64,000 nucleotides of DNA. Origin: JAXGTO01 sp040774885 (lineage in GTDB: Bacteria > Actinomycetota > Coriobacteriia > Coriobacteriales > Eggerthellaceae). The position numbers and the translations under genes are program-made. This document shows, one piece after another, positions 16,306 through 25,682 of the stretch (the stretch's first letter is position 1; the number at the start of each line of letters is the position of its first letter). A model generated the notes under the pieces. The model searched no databases. It had not been told where the DNA came from and worked only from the letters and a program-made list of their open reading frames with translations. The DNA is taken from the NCBI GenBank assembly GCA_040774885.1, contig JAXGTO010000007.1, forward strand, positions 4,857-68,856, written 5' to 3'.

Positions 16306-17600
16306 GCCGCCACCTCCCCACGCTCTATAGATCCCGCGGCCGCAGCCTCGTCCAACCAAGGCGGGCAAGCACGCCATGAGCCACATCCATCCACAACGTC
16401 CCAGACGTACAGCGGGATAACCACGGCTCTACGCTTTTCGGAATCAAATCCCACCTGGGCAACGTCGCGCACGAATCGGCTCCCGTCTCTGCCTCGCGCG
16501 GTCTGAATGATGCAATCCAGAGCACAGGCAATCTGAGATTCGATGACGTCGATGGGCAGATCGGCAGCGAAACGCACCATGGTAGACAGTCTCATGATGG
16601 CGTCAGCCGGCGTATTCGCATGCAACGTCGTGAGCGACCCATCATGTCCTGTGTTCATGGACTGCAGCATATCCAGTGCTTCCGGGCCGCGACATTCGCC
16701 CACCACGATCCGATCTGGCCGCATACGCAAAGAGTTCTTCACCAAGTCGCGGATGGTCACTTCGCCCGTACCCTCGGCATTGCGCCCTCGCGCTTCCAAC
16801 CGCACCACATGCGGATGCTCGGTGAATCTGAGTTCAGCGGAATCCTCTATGGTGACGATGCGCTCTTCAGCGGCAATGCAGCATGACAAGGCGTTGAGCA
16901 GCGTCGTCTTTCCGCTTCCCGTCCCGCCTGTTACGGCGATGTTGCGACGCAGAGCCACTTGCCAACGCAAAAACCTCTCCATGGCGGCATCGAAACTCCC
17001 CGACGACGTCATCTCTTCGAGCGTGATCGCAGAATTGCGAAACTTCCTGATGGTGAGCACGGGCCCATCCAAAGCCAAAGGCGGAATGACGGCATGCACG
17101 CGATGTCCTTGACCCAAACGGGCATCCACCATGGGGCTGGCTTCGTCGATGCGGCGCCCCAACGGAGCGATTATCCGATCGATAAGCGCCCTTACCTGGT
17201 CGTCCCGATTGAACGGAGACCCCACGTACTGCAAGCGACCGCCCCGTTCGCAGTACAGCGACGATGTGCCGTTGACCATGATCTCGGTGACCGAATCGTC
17301 GTCTAGAAGCGATTGCAAAGGACCCAGCCCGAACACCGTGTCCACCAAGTCGTCCACCAATTCGGCGCGCGTCTTCGCATCCACTCCCGCCCATTCCCCT
17401 TCTTCGAAGGCACGGGCGCAGGCCAGCCTGAGCTCGTTTTCAGCCCTCTGGGGATTTCCCTCCATTTCGCGGGCCAGCGAGTCAGCGGGCAAGATGGACT
17501 GAACCCGACGTCGCAGTTCGGCTGCAACTGCCGGCAATGCGTCGTACGCAACATCTTGCTGGGCGTTGCCCGCCTGTCGGACGCGATCGCTCAAAGACAT
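16275..17600 (-). CDS. cpaF: Tad pilus assembly ATPase CpaF/TadA
   Basis: A 441-residue secretion ATPase that powers Flp pilus extension from the cytoplasmic face. The N-terminal domain (about 1-150) ends in FGLGPLQSLLDDDSVTEIMV, a CpaF signature. The Walker A is GGTGSGKTTLLNAL (K231), the Asp box TIEDSAELRF, the His box LHANTPADAIMRLSTMV and the Walker B region RPDRIVVGECRGPEALDML. AGGAGG precedes the ATG. It overlaps cpaE at its start and tadB at its end, so the operon is tightly packed. Confidence 0.93.
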   Translation of the reverse strand: MSLSDRVRQAGNAQQDVAYDALPAVAAELRRRVQSILPADSLAREMEGNPQRAENELRLACARAFEEGEWAGVDAKTRAELVDDLVDTVFGLGPLQSLLDDDSVTEIMVNGTSSLYCERGGRLQYVGSPFNRDDQVRALIDRIIAPLGRRIDEASPMVDARLGQGHRVHAVIPPLALDGPVLTIRKFRNSAITLEEMTSSGSFDAAMERFLRWQVALRRNIAVTGGTGSGKTTLLNALSCCIAAEERIVTIEDSAELRFTEHPHVVRLEARGRNAEGTGEVTIRDLVKNSLRMRPDRIVVGECRGPEALDMLQSMNTGHDGSLTTLHANTPADAIMRLSTMVRFAADLPIDVIESQIACALDCIIQTARGRDGSRFVRDVAQVGFDSEKRRAVVIPLYVWDVVDGCGSWRACPPWLDEAAAAGSIERGEVAAWKRQVGLPC

Positions 17601-18856
17601 GCTGCTCGCCTCCTATGACCGGGCAGATGGATACGACGCGCAGACCGTGGCGGCACAGGCGCCGCCGCGCATTCGCAGGTCGGCAGAAGATCCGCCAGCA
17701 AGTTTTCCAAGCTGACGCACAGTCCGTTGGCATCATCTATCAAATCAAGCGGCTGGCCTGCCCCCAACAACTCTTCCACGGCACGGCCGCCATCTTGCAG
17801 CTCGGCCACCGATGCGCCCTGCAAAGCGCACGACACATCTATCGACGAGAACAGAGCACCGCGCGCGCAGCGGTTGAGCGCAAAGCGAAACGGCTGGGAA
17901 GGCACTCCACAGCGCGCACATACTTCAAGCGCATGACGGCAAGCGCGAATCGAAGACGGACGCTGGTCCACTACGAACAGCGTATTGGCGCTGCGCTCCA
18001 TGAGCATCATGTGCCCGTCGGCCCATACAGGCCCGGTATTCACGACTATCACGCCGAAATGGGGTTTGAGCATCTGCATCAAATCGCCCAGAAGGGGTGC
18101 CACTTCTTCCGATTTCTCCAGCCGCTCCGGCGCAGCGAGCACAGCCGGCAGCCTGCCTTCGGGGCGAAGCCGTTCTACGAATCGCGGATGGTCCAACAAG
18201 TCATCTGCGCGCAGCGGATGTTCCGCACCTATCAGGTAGGATGCATCGCCGAATTGCAGGTCGGCATCCACCAACAACGTCTTGTGCCCCATGCCCTGAG
18301 CCAAACAGGCCGCAAGCACCGCCACCGTGCTTTTTCCCACGCCACCTCCAGCACCCACCACGGTAAGGACGAACGCTTCTTTTCCGGGGTCGGCTTTCTG
18401 GGCCGTTACGCTGGACGCGCTTGCCTTGACAGGCTGTTGCAGGGGCTCATTTCGCACCGAACAGCCTGCAGGTCGATCGATTGCGCACGCCTGCAACGCC
18501 TCGCCTTTGCACTGGGCGTATCGCTTTACGAACGCCGGGCGATCCATGACCGCGTCGATGCCCGCCGCCTTGGCGCGGCTCATCAACGACCCCGTGCCTT
18601 GAAACGCCACCAGACAGACCTTCCGATGTGCCGCATCTCGCTTCATGGCAGCGGCCACATTGATGGGCTCCATGCCTTCGCATCCGACCACCCACACCTC
18701 GTGCGGATTCGATTGCCTTGCTTGTTCGCGAGCCTGCTGGGCGTTCCATTGCACCGACAGCCAAGGCTGCGCCGTCAGATCCTCCCCATCCAAACCGATG
18801 AGTTCCGGCATTCCAACGCTTGCCTCATCGGCACACAATATGATTCCCTTTTCCAT
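17591..18856 (-). CDS. cpaE: CpaE/TadZ-like pilus localisation ATPase
   Basis: A 421-residue MinD/ParA-like protein. Residues 1-120 resemble a receiver-like domain typical of TadZ/CpaE. The deviant Walker A is VVGAGGGVGKSTVAVLAACL (about residue 178 onward), followed by the ParA segment LLVDADLQFGDASYLIG. CpaE-type proteins place the Tad machine at its site in the cell. ATG 18854-18856 has GGAGT six bases upstream; the GTG two codons earlier is closer and less likely. It starts two bases after the cpaB stop. Confidence 0.85.
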   Translation of the reverse strand: MEKGIILCADEASVGMPELIGLDGEDLTAQPWLSVQWNAQQAREQARQSNPHEVWVVGCEGMEPINVAAAMKRDAAHRKVCLVAFQGTGSLMSRAKAAGIDAVMDRPAFVKRYAQCKGEALQACAIDRPAGCSVRNEPLQQPVKASASSVTAQKADPGKEAFVLTVVGAGGGVGKSTVAVLAACLAQGMGHKTLLVDADLQFGDASYLIGAEHPLRADDLLDHPRFVERLRPEGRLPAVLAAPERLEKSEEVAPLLGDLMQMLKPHFGVIVVNTGPVWADGHMMLMERSANTLFVVDQRPSSIRACRHALEVCARCGVPSQPFRFALNRCARGALFSSIDVSCALQGASVAELQDGGRAVEELLGAGQPLDLIDDANGLCVSLENLLADLLPTCECAAAPVPPRSARRIHLPGHRRRAACL

Positions 18857-18858
18857 CG

Positions 18859-19494
18859 TCACTCCTTTTCGGATGTCCCCGGCAAAGCGAAATACAGATC
18901 GGTCTTCTTCATGGCGGCAATGAACCCTTCAACCTTCGAAGGCTCGATGGCAACGGTCACCCAGGCATCTCCCGACGATTTCGCCGTCGAAGATGCCTGC
19001 AAGACCAGCACGTCTTGCGCCAACAGCTTGGTTGAAGAATCCCCCGCTGTGTACACGTTCACACGGGCACCTGCCTCCAAACCACCGCCCACTGCCTGCG
19101 ATTGGCGAACCGCCACGGTTATCGCATCCATTCCCTCAGGAACTGCCAAGCTGTCACTGGTCCCCGCAAAGCGTCGCTGCGTAACCACTTCCCCTGCGGC
19201 GATAAGCGATGTGGCCGCCTTGCCCTCAATATCCGATGCGGAAGAAACCGAGCCGTCGGGAAGCAGGTCGGCCACCCAGAGACGTTGCATCGAATTGGAA
19301 TCGGAAAGCGTTTCTCCGGGAGCGATGTCGCGCGTGGCGACGCAGACCTCCACTTGGTCTCCGCCATAGCGCTCCAAGGCATCGGCTCTCTGCCGTTCAT
19401 ATCCTTGCGAAACATCGTTGAGATACAGCAGCACCGCCGCCGCGCACAGCACTCCGCATACGATTGCCAGCGCCATGGTTTTCCCCTTGGCCAT
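18859..19494 (-). CDS. cpaB: Tad pilus assembly protein CpaB (SAF domain)
   Basis: The 211-residue first gene of the pilus operon. It has an N-terminal membrane anchor (MALAIVCGVLCAAAVLLYL), then a SAF domain starting VEVCVATRDIAPGETLSDSN, and an RcpC/CpaB-type domain with ARVNVYTAGDSSTKLLAQDV and VTVAIEPSKVEGFIAAMK. CpaB/RcpC usually interacts with the outer-membrane secretin in Gram-negatives; here, with no secretin, it probably acts in the envelope of a Gram-positive pilus. GGAAGGAG precedes ATG 19492-19494. Confidence 0.85.
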   Translation of the reverse strand: MAKGKTMALAIVCGVLCAAAVLLYLNDVSQGYERQRADALERYGGDQVEVCVATRDIAPGETLSDSNSMQRLWVADLLPDGSVSSASDIEGKAATSLIAAGEVVTQRRFAGTSDSLAVPEGMDAITVAVRQSQAVGGGLEAGARVNVYTAGDSSTKLLAQDVLVLQASSTAKSSGDAWVTVAIEPSKVEGFIAAMKKTDLYFALPGTSEKE

Positions 19495-19694
19495 GCTGCT
19501 CCTTCCGACACGACGAGCCAACGCCCCAGCAAAGGCGCAACCGCGCCTCCTTCTGAAAACACAAGGCAATCATCCTCGGAGCTTTTTGACGAATTCCTCG
19601 CCGTTTTCCAACATCGCACTTGCGAAAATCTTCCGCCGGCCATGCAGCCGGCTTTCATCGACCTTTCGGAATTTTTGACGCACATGCCGCCAAG

Positions 19695-19728
19695 CAAAAA
19701 AGCGCCCCGCCGAAGCGGAGCGCTTTTT
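19695..19728 (-). terminator. Terminator behind the alcohol dehydrogenase
   Basis: AAAAAGCGC...GCGCTTTTT with an inner CCGC/GCGG pairing and a GAAG-type loop. It ends in a T-run in both directions. On the minus strand it follows the dehydrogenase and shields the pilus operon, whose first gene starts 200 bases further. The spacer 19495-19694 shows no convincing promoter hexamers. Confidence 0.75.
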
Positions 19729-19771
19729 GCGCATCTGCAGCGCTGAAGCGTTGCAGCTGAAACCGACGATC

Positions 19772-20956
19772 TTACAGAGCCGATCGATAGATTTCGCGAC
19801 AATCGTCCATACGCAGCACTTTGAAACTGCCGAATGCCTCACCTTTGTTCTGCTGCAGCGTAGGCAGCAATCCTTCGATATCCCCCTCGGACACTCCAAG
19901 CTCGCCCAGCGTGGAAGGCATGCCCAAGCTGGTGAAGAATCGCTGCGTGGCCTCGATGGCACGACGCGCATCGGCGTTGGCGTCTTCGGTGGGCTGAATA
20001 CCGAACACCTCGCGCCCGTACAGCGCGAACCGCTCGGGGTTTTCCGCATACACATAGCGCATCCAAGCGGGAAAAAGCACCGCCAAACCAGCGCCGTGGA
20101 CGATGGTGGGGTCGAACGCCGAAAGCTCATGTTCCAATCCGTGCGTAGCCCAATCTTCCCTGCGTCCGCAGCCGGCGATGCCGCAGTGTGCCAGCATACC
20201 GGTCCACATGATGTTGGCACGCGCCTCGTAGTCGTGCGGCTCCTCCATCACACGCGGAGCATGGCTGCAGATGGTCTTCATAAGGCCCAAGATCATGTTG
20301 TCAGTCACCGAGACCGTGGGGCTCTCGCTGAAGAACCGCTCCAGCAGGTGGGCGAACATATCCGTGCAGCCAGCCGCCGTCTGGTACGGCGGAAGGCTCA
20401 TAGTGAGCTCGGGATCCATAAACGATACGCGCGGGCGCAACAGCGGGTTGTTCATGGAGCTCTTGAGTCCCAGTTCGTCATTGGAAATTACGGTGAATTT
20501 GCTCGCCTCGCTGCCCGCAGCGGGGATGGTGAGCACCACGGCCAAAGGCACGGCAGAATCCAGCGGCACGCAACCGCGTCCCTCGTGGGAATACAAATCC
20601 CAGACATCACCATCATAGGGAACGCCGGCCGCCACGGCTTTCGCAGAGTCGATGACGCTGCCGCCGCCCACAGCGATGATGAAATCGATGCCCTCTTGGC
20701 GCACGGTGGCGATTGCACGACGCACCAAGCCCACTTCCGGATTGGGACGCACGCCGCCCAGTTCCACCGATTCAATGCCGGCAGCGTCCAGAGATTCAAT
20801 CACCGTATCGAGCAGACCGCTGGATTTGACGCTTCCCTGTCCGTAGTGCACGAGCACCTTGCGCGCACCCAGTTCTTTGAGCTTTGCACCCACTTGTTCT
20901 TCCACGCCGCGCCCGAACACAAAATCGGTCGGCGCGCAAAATTCGAAGTTTTCCAT
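19772..20956 (-). CDS. Iron-containing alcohol dehydrogenase
   Basis: A 394-residue group III alcohol dehydrogenase of the butanol-dehydrogenase/YqhD-like branch. The N-terminal Rossmann part has GIDFIIAVGGGSVIDSAKAV for NAD(P) binding. The C-terminal part carries the metal ligands: Asp and His in AGCTDMFAHLLERFF and the two histidines of HGLEHELSAFDPTIVHGAG. It would interconvert an aldehyde and an alcohol in the cytosol. GGGAGGGAG precedes ATG. It stands alone as a single transcription unit; the substrate is unknown. Confidence 0.9.
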   Translation of the reverse strand: MENFEFCAPTDFVFGRGVEEQVGAKLKELGARKVLVHYGQGSVKSSGLLDTVIESLDAAGIESVELGGVRPNPEVGLVRRAIATVRQEGIDFIIAVGGGSVIDSAKAVAAGVPYDGDVWDLYSHEGRGCVPLDSAVPLAVVLTIPAAGSEASKFTVISNDELGLKSSMNNPLLRPRVSFMDPELTMSLPPYQTAAGCTDMFAHLLERFFSESPTVSVTDNMILGLMKTICSHAPRVMEEPHDYEARANIMWTGMLAHCGIAGCGRREDWATHGLEHELSAFDPTIVHGAGLAVLFPAWMRYVYAENPERFALYGREVFGIQPTEDANADARRAIEATQRFFTSLGMPSTLGELGVSEGDIEGLLPTLQQNKGEAFGSFKVLRMDDCREIYRSAL

Positions 20957-21099
20957 GCGGTTCTCCCTCCCAACATGTCATCTAATCCAAGGCGCCATGA
21001 TACCGCAGCAAAGCATGCACAGCTTGCAACCGACGCATATTGATACAATAGGACACGTTGATCGGATTGTCTTAGATGACCGAGGGGAACGAGGGGACT

Positions 21100-22812
21100 A
21101 TGTTCTGTCCGAACTGCGGAAACCAGATAGACGATACCGTGTCGTTTTGCACGCACTGCGGCGCCCCTATCGAAAACGGCACCTTGGAACCCGAGGCATC
21201 TTCGACGCCGCATCAAACCAGCGATGCCGCCGAAAGTCCTTCAACCCAGTCCGCAAAACCGCCTGTCGGAACGAAAACCGATTCATCCTCTAAAAGGCGA
21301 GCCCCGATGATTGCCGTCATAATCGCAAGCGTCCTGGTCGTGTTGGTGCTGGGAAGCTATTTGCTATGGCAGACCTTCATGGCGCCCTCCTCTGCAACCA
21401 CAACGCACGCCATCGTGCTTCCCGTTGAAGCCGAAGGCTACAGCGATGCCACCAGCACCCCCATCCCCCTGCAAGTGACCGGCACGACGTCGGCCGGCGA
21501 AGAGATAAACGAAACCGCCTATCTGAGCGCCGATGGAACGGGCCTGAAACTGGAACCTGGCACTTATTCTGTGCAAGTGGCCGCCTCGCCTTTGAGCGAA
21601 GACGGGACCTTCTACGAAATGCCCGATGCATCATACGAGATAACGGTTGGCAACGATCTGGCGGCTGGAGAATCACTGTCTTTGCCTGACGGCCAAGCGG
21701 TAAAACTCGACGTGGCCGACCCGACCACCGTCACCGACCAGCAGCGGGCCGATGCCGAACAGTATGCAGAGGCCAGCGGAACGAACATCGATATCGATGC
21801 CGCTACGCAAGCCACCGACAATTTGCAGGCATGCTATCAGGCATATGACGAAGTGCTTCAGCAATATGAAACCGCCGTCAACTCTAATTTCGCCACCACG
21901 GGTTCGCTGGTGGGCACTCATGCGAACATACCTGCCGACAACTTGAAATACTACGAATATGCAATGGTCGACATCAACGAAGACAGCATTCCAGAACTGT
22001 TCATCCGCGGCAAATCAGAAGAAAACGATGAAGGAATCATCCTCGACTTGATAACGTTTCGCAACGGATCCATTGCGCGTATCTGGGATGGCGCGCTTAG
22101 TGAACGGTCGGCTTTCACCCTTTGCGAAGACGACACGCTGTACTATCGCGGAAGCGGAGGGGCGTCACGAGGCACCTCAGCCATTTATCGTCTGCCCAGC
22201 GAGGGGACATCGCTTGAGGTAGTTGAAAAGGTAGAGTGGGACGCACCGGGGGCCGATAAGCCCGTTTACACTTACACCGATTCCGCAGGCACCTCTCGCT
22301 CCAGTTCCTCGGACGAAGCGAATGCGTTGCAATCAAAACACCCCGCACGCACCGACATCACCTGGAAGTCCGTCAACAACTACACCTCTCCCACCGCCAA
22401 CCAATCGACGGCCGGCACTGCCGACTCAGCTGCAGCGCAGCAGACGGCGCAAGACTTCCTCACTGCTTGGTTCTCGCAATGGAAGTTCGTCGATGGAAAA
22501 ATGGTCACCATCAGCTCCGACACGCGTGCCGACAGTCTGAAGCACCTGAACCCGAACACCTCTTTTTACCAAGACTTCTCCAGCGGAGGCGTGGGCAGCT
22601 TCAGCTACAAGAGCGTGGCAACCTGCTGCCTGGAAACAACGGCCCAATCTATTGGGTCGGGCGTGTTCCATTGCGGCGTGCGTTATTGGGGCACGCAAAA
22701 TACCTTCACCGAAGACGAGATCAGGAGCACGCTGGGCGACGGAAATTGGATGTATTTCGACATCACAGTAGGGTCCGACGGACTGATCTCAAACGTGGTT
22801 AAAAGTTCATGA
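21100..22812 (+). CDS. Zinc-ribbon, single-pass membrane protein with extracytoplasmic domain
   Basis: A 570-residue protein. It begins with a double-CxxC zinc ribbon (FCPNCGNQIDDTVSFCTHCG), a Ser/Thr-rich linker, a transmembrane helix (about 72-95, MIAVIIASVLVVLVLGSYLL) and a large outside domain. The outside part has an Ig-like strand region, a helical stretch (ACYQAYDEVLQQYETAV), a VDINEDSIPELFIRG motif that resembles calcium-binding or VCBS-type repeats, and a final domain with two cysteines. The ATG at 21100 follows GAGGGG. Common architecture in Coriobacteriia; the ligand sensed or bound is unknown. Confidence 0.75.
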   Translation: MFCPNCGNQIDDTVSFCTHCGAPIENGTLEPEASSTPHQTSDAAESPSTQSAKPPVGTKTDSSSKRRAPMIAVIIASVLVVLVLGSYLLWQTFMAPSSATTTHAIVLPVEAEGYSDATSTPIPLQVTGTTSAGEEINETAYLSADGTGLKLEPGTYSVQVAASPLSEDGTFYEMPDASYEITVGNDLAAGESLSLPDGQAVKLDVADPTTVTDQQRADAEQYAEASGTNIDIDAATQATDNLQACYQAYDEVLQQYETAVNSNFATTGSLVGTHANIPADNLKYYEYAMVDINEDSIPELFIRGKSEENDEGIILDLITFRNGSIARIWDGALSERSAFTLCEDDTLYYRGSGGASRGTSAIYRLPSEGTSLEVVEKVEWDAPGADKPVYTYTDSAGTSRSSSSDEANALQSKHPARTDITWKSVNNYTSPTANQSTAGTADSAAAQQTAQDFLTAWFSQWKFVDGKMVTISSDTRADSLKHLNPNTSFYQDFSSGGVGSFSYKSVATCCLETTAQSIGSGVFHCGVRYWGTQNTFTEDEIRSTLGDGNWMYFDITVGSDGLISNVVKSS

Positions 22813-22936
22813 TGATGAGGAGATTCTGACACGCCACGACAATTATGTTAGCATTTCACTCCTATTAATCGATTTGAAGAGCTCTGCGACGATTGGGTGA
22901 TCGGCGTTTTGCGCCTCAGGATCAATCGGGTGGAAT

Positions 22937-24991
22937 ATGGGTACTGTCGTTGTCGTCATCGGGTTTATCGTAGCGTTCGCTTTCGTCTTCTTTGGAATAG
23001 ACGATCTGTTCGTTGATGTGTTCGCACTGTTCAAGCGGGCAAAACCAGAACAGCTCGATCTGAAAGGCCTTGAGCGCAAACCACCGAAGATGCAAGCCAT
23101 CATCATCGCCTGCTGGCATGAAGATGCCGTCATCGAATCGGTTGTGGACAATCTAGTGGCCTCGATCCAATATCCCGCAGACCAATACCGCGTGTTCATC
23201 GGCACCTATCCCAACGACCCCGCCACCCAGGCGGCCGCCGACCGCCTGTGTGCGCGCCACGACAATGTGGTGAAATTGGTAAATGCCACCGAAGGACCCA
23301 CCAGCAAAGCCGATATGCTCAATTATGGATTCACCGCCATCCGAGCTTACGAGAAAGCCCATACCCTGCAATTCGCAGGCGTAACCATCCACGATTCAGA
23401 AGATGTGGTCCATCCCTTCGAACTGCGCGCCACCAATGATCTGCTCGATGACCATGAAGCGCTCCAATACCCCGTTTTCCCGCTGATGCGTCTACCGCGT
23501 TTGCGCACCTTCTTCCGCACGCTCACATCAGGCACCTATGCCGACGAATTCGCCGAGCACCATTATCGGACCATGGTGATGCGCGACTCGCTTGCCTTCG
23601 TCCCTTCCGCGGGCACCGGGTTCGTTCTGCGCCGCGACGTGTTCGAGGCTTTCGAAGGTGAAGACTTGCTGCCCGATGATTGCCTGACCGAAGATTACAA
23701 GCTTTCACTGCAGCTTGCATTCAAAGGGATCAAGGTGCATTACGTATTGGAACGCCTGCCGCGCATCGATGAATCGCGCGATTCCAGCTGGGACCATATT
23801 GCCACCCGTTCCATCTTCCCCTCGACATTCAAAACCGCTGTGCGCCAAAAATCACGCTGGGTGTACGGCATCACCATGCAAAGCGCCAGCTTGAAAGACG
23901 TATTCGGTCGCAACAACCTCACTGTGCTCGAGCGCATCTTTTTGTACAAGGACCTGAAGGCCAAGTTTTCCAATTTCGTGCTGGTTCCCGGCTACCTGGT
24001 GTTCGTCTATTTCGTCTGCCAACTCATCTGGCCCGACCTGCCCGTCATGTATCCGACTTGCACACCCGGATGGTGGCTGTGCATCATGTTGCTCCTGATG
24101 ATGATCGAGCGTCAGGTATTGCGCGGAAAAGCCCTGCTCCACATCTATGGCAAACGGCAAATGGCGCTCGCCTGCTTGCTGCCTCCTTTATTCCCCATTC
24201 GGCTGATCTGGGGAAACATCATCAACATCTGCGCAACCGCAAAGGCATGGTGGCAAAAAGCCACCCTGCGCCGCACGAATCGCAAAACGGAATCCGAATC
24301 GGATGTTCAAGAAGCTGCGCCTTCCGTCGATCCGCTCGATGCAGTGCTCGACGACGAGAATATCCCCGTAAAACCCGAATGGAAGAAGACCGATCACGAG
24401 TTCTTGCCGACTGAAGTGCTACGGCGCTATCACAGACTCCTCGGCGACTATCTGCTGTTGTTTGAGTCCGTGGATGCAACCGACCTCAAAGAAGCCCTGA
24501 AGGCATCGCAAGAAGAAAAGAAGCCGCTGGGGTCCTATCTCATAGAAAACTCCGAAGCCACGCCGGATCAAGTGGCCTCGGCGGTAGCGGCACTCGACTG
24601 CACGGTAGCTCTGGGGACCGCCTGCGAAGACGGAACACCCCTCCGACTCTCGCCGTGCACAGGATGCAACATTCGAGAGTGGCAAACCCTTCACGCGTTG
24701 CCGCTCTTGCACACGGCCGAAGGATGGGTGGCAGCATTTCCGCAAGACGAAGCTTCCAGCATGAGCAGGGTGCATGAAGGCGCAGTGTTTCCCGTAGTGG
24801 CTGTCGAAAGCGCCATTGATGCAGGGCTGAACGAAACGAGCCGCACCGCCATCGACGGCAGCGAAGAGGTGGCGTCTCTGGTCGACGAAGGCATCATCAC
24901 CTTGGCCCAAGCAGGACTGGTCGTCGGCTATGCTTTGAACCTGCAGGCACGGTGCCGCACCGTCATGGACACGATGGGAATCGCGCTTTGA
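22937..24991 (+). CDS. NfrB-like family 2 glycosyltransferase with C-terminal MshEN (c-di-GMP-type) domain
   Basis: A 684-residue membrane glycosyltransferase. One N-terminal helix is followed by a GT-2 catalytic domain: AIIIACWHEDAVIESVV, the DSED metal site (VTIHDSEDVVHPFELR), GTGFVLRRDVF, the acceptor-binding TEDYKLSLQL and RQKSRWVYGITMQ. Two or three membrane helices lie around residues 345-430. From about residue 490 an MshEN-type domain begins (RYHRLLGDYLLLFE, LGSYLIENSEATPDQVASAV). In E. coli, NfrB has this layout and makes an exopolysaccharide under c-di-GMP control. No NfrA partner is next to it. The start has only a weak GGTGGA site. Confidence 0.8.
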   Translation: MGTVVVVIGFIVAFAFVFFGIDDLFVDVFALFKRAKPEQLDLKGLERKPPKMQAIIIACWHEDAVIESVVDNLVASIQYPADQYRVFIGTYPNDPATQAAADRLCARHDNVVKLVNATEGPTSKADMLNYGFTAIRAYEKAHTLQFAGVTIHDSEDVVHPFELRATNDLLDDHEALQYPVFPLMRLPRLRTFFRTLTSGTYADEFAEHHYRTMVMRDSLAFVPSAGTGFVLRRDVFEAFEGEDLLPDDCLTEDYKLSLQLAFKGIKVHYVLERLPRIDESRDSSWDHIATRSIFPSTFKTAVRQKSRWVYGITMQSASLKDVFGRNNLTVLERIFLYKDLKAKFSNFVLVPGYLVFVYFVCQLIWPDLPVMYPTCTPGWWLCIMLLLMMIERQVLRGKALLHIYGKRQMALACLLPPLFPIRLIWGNIINICATAKAWWQKATLRRTNRKTESESDVQEAAPSVDPLDAVLDDENIPVKPEWKKTDHEFLPTEVLRRYHRLLGDYLLLFESVDATDLKEALKASQEEKKPLGSYLIENSEATPDQVASAVAALDCTVALGTACEDGTPLRLSPCTGCNIREWQTLHALPLLHTAEGWVAAFPQDEASSMSRVHEGAVFPVVAVESAIDAGLNETSRTAIDGSEEVASLVDEGIITLAQAGLVVGYALNLQARCRTVMDTMGIAL

Positions 24992-24999
24992 GGAAAACG

Positions 25000-25025
25000 A
25001 AGCGGCCGCCCAAAGGCGGCCGCTT
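25000..25025. terminator. Bidirectional hairpin between convergent glycosyltransferase and ferritin genes
   Basis: AAGCGGCCGCC-CAAA-GGCGGCCGCTT is a perfect 11-bp stem with a four-base loop. It lies between two converging genes and can end transcription from both sides, although U-runs are short. Confidence 0.7.
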
Positions 25026-25054
25026 GGCAATCGAGTGGTTCTGCGACCCCGGGG

Positions 25055-25570
25055 TTAAGCGGTGACCAGCGGACTCGCTTGGTTGTACACGCGCGCAGCG
25101 TATTCCTGGTCCAGATCGTAGAGGGCCTTGGCATTCGACCCAAACAGGCGCATCTTATCTACCATGTCGGTGGCGTTCTCTTCTTCTTCGCCCTGCTCGG
25201 TGATGAACCAATCCAAGAACTTCATGGTGCGATAGTCCTTTGCCGTGTCAGCGGCCGTGTAAATGTCGTTGATCAGGCTGGTAACGTACTTCTCGTGCTC
25301 CAAACCGGCTATCAGCGGATCGATGTTCTTCTTGAACACCTTGTCGGGCTTGGCGATGGCGGTCATGGTCACCTTTTCGCCGGAAGCATGCAGGTAGTTG
25401 CGCAGGATGAGGGCATGGTCGCGCTCTTCGGCAGCTTGGATCATGTACCAATTGGCGTAGCCCTTCAGGCCTTCTTCCTCATAGTAGTCGGCGAAGGTCA
25501 TATAGAGATAGGCCGAATAGAGTTCCTTGTTGATCTGCTGGTTCAAAAGCTTGCGCACTGTTTTATCCAT
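25055..25570 (-). CDS. Ferritin
   Basis: A 171-residue non-heme bacterial ferritin, which stores iron as a mineral inside a 24-subunit shell. Ferroxidase residues are visible in order: Glu in INKELYSAYLYM (about E17), Glu and His in AAEERDHALILRNY (about E50, H53), and Glu-Gln in WFITEQGEEEENA (Q127). AGGAG precedes the ATG. No full iron box was found upstream, although TTAGTGTTAGG occurs there. It fits the feo region functionally but is not linked to it. Confidence 0.93.
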   Translation of the reverse strand: MDKTVRKLLNQQINKELYSAYLYMTFADYYEEEGLKGYANWYMIQAAEERDHALILRNYLHASGEKVTMTAIAKPDKVFKKNIDPLIAGLEHEKYVTSLINDIYTAADTAKDYRTMKFLDWFITEQGEEEENATDMVDKMRLFGSNAKALYDLDQEYAARVYNQASPLVTA

Positions 25571-25620
25571 GACATCTCCTGTTCCGTATATTTCTTATTG
25601 CGACAATATCCTAACACTAA

Positions 25621-25651
25621 ATGGGCCCCGCAGGATATCTGCAGGGCCCAT
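25621..25651 (-). terminator. Hairpin between the NrfD gene and ferritin
   Basis: ATGGGCCC-CGCAG-GATAT-CTGC-AGGGCCCAT forms a near-perfect stem of 12 bp. On the minus strand it follows the redox operon by 30 bases and is followed by TTTAG, so it may terminate that operon with limited efficiency. Confidence 0.6.
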
Positions 25652-25682
25652 CGTCATCGTTGCGACACCTTTGCTTGCATGA

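Noticed and set aside
19495..19694. Cyclic-di-GMP riboswitch in front of the pilus operon
   Set aside because: An AAAGCCGGC-like stretch drew attention, but the GEMM core bases and receptor loop are missing.
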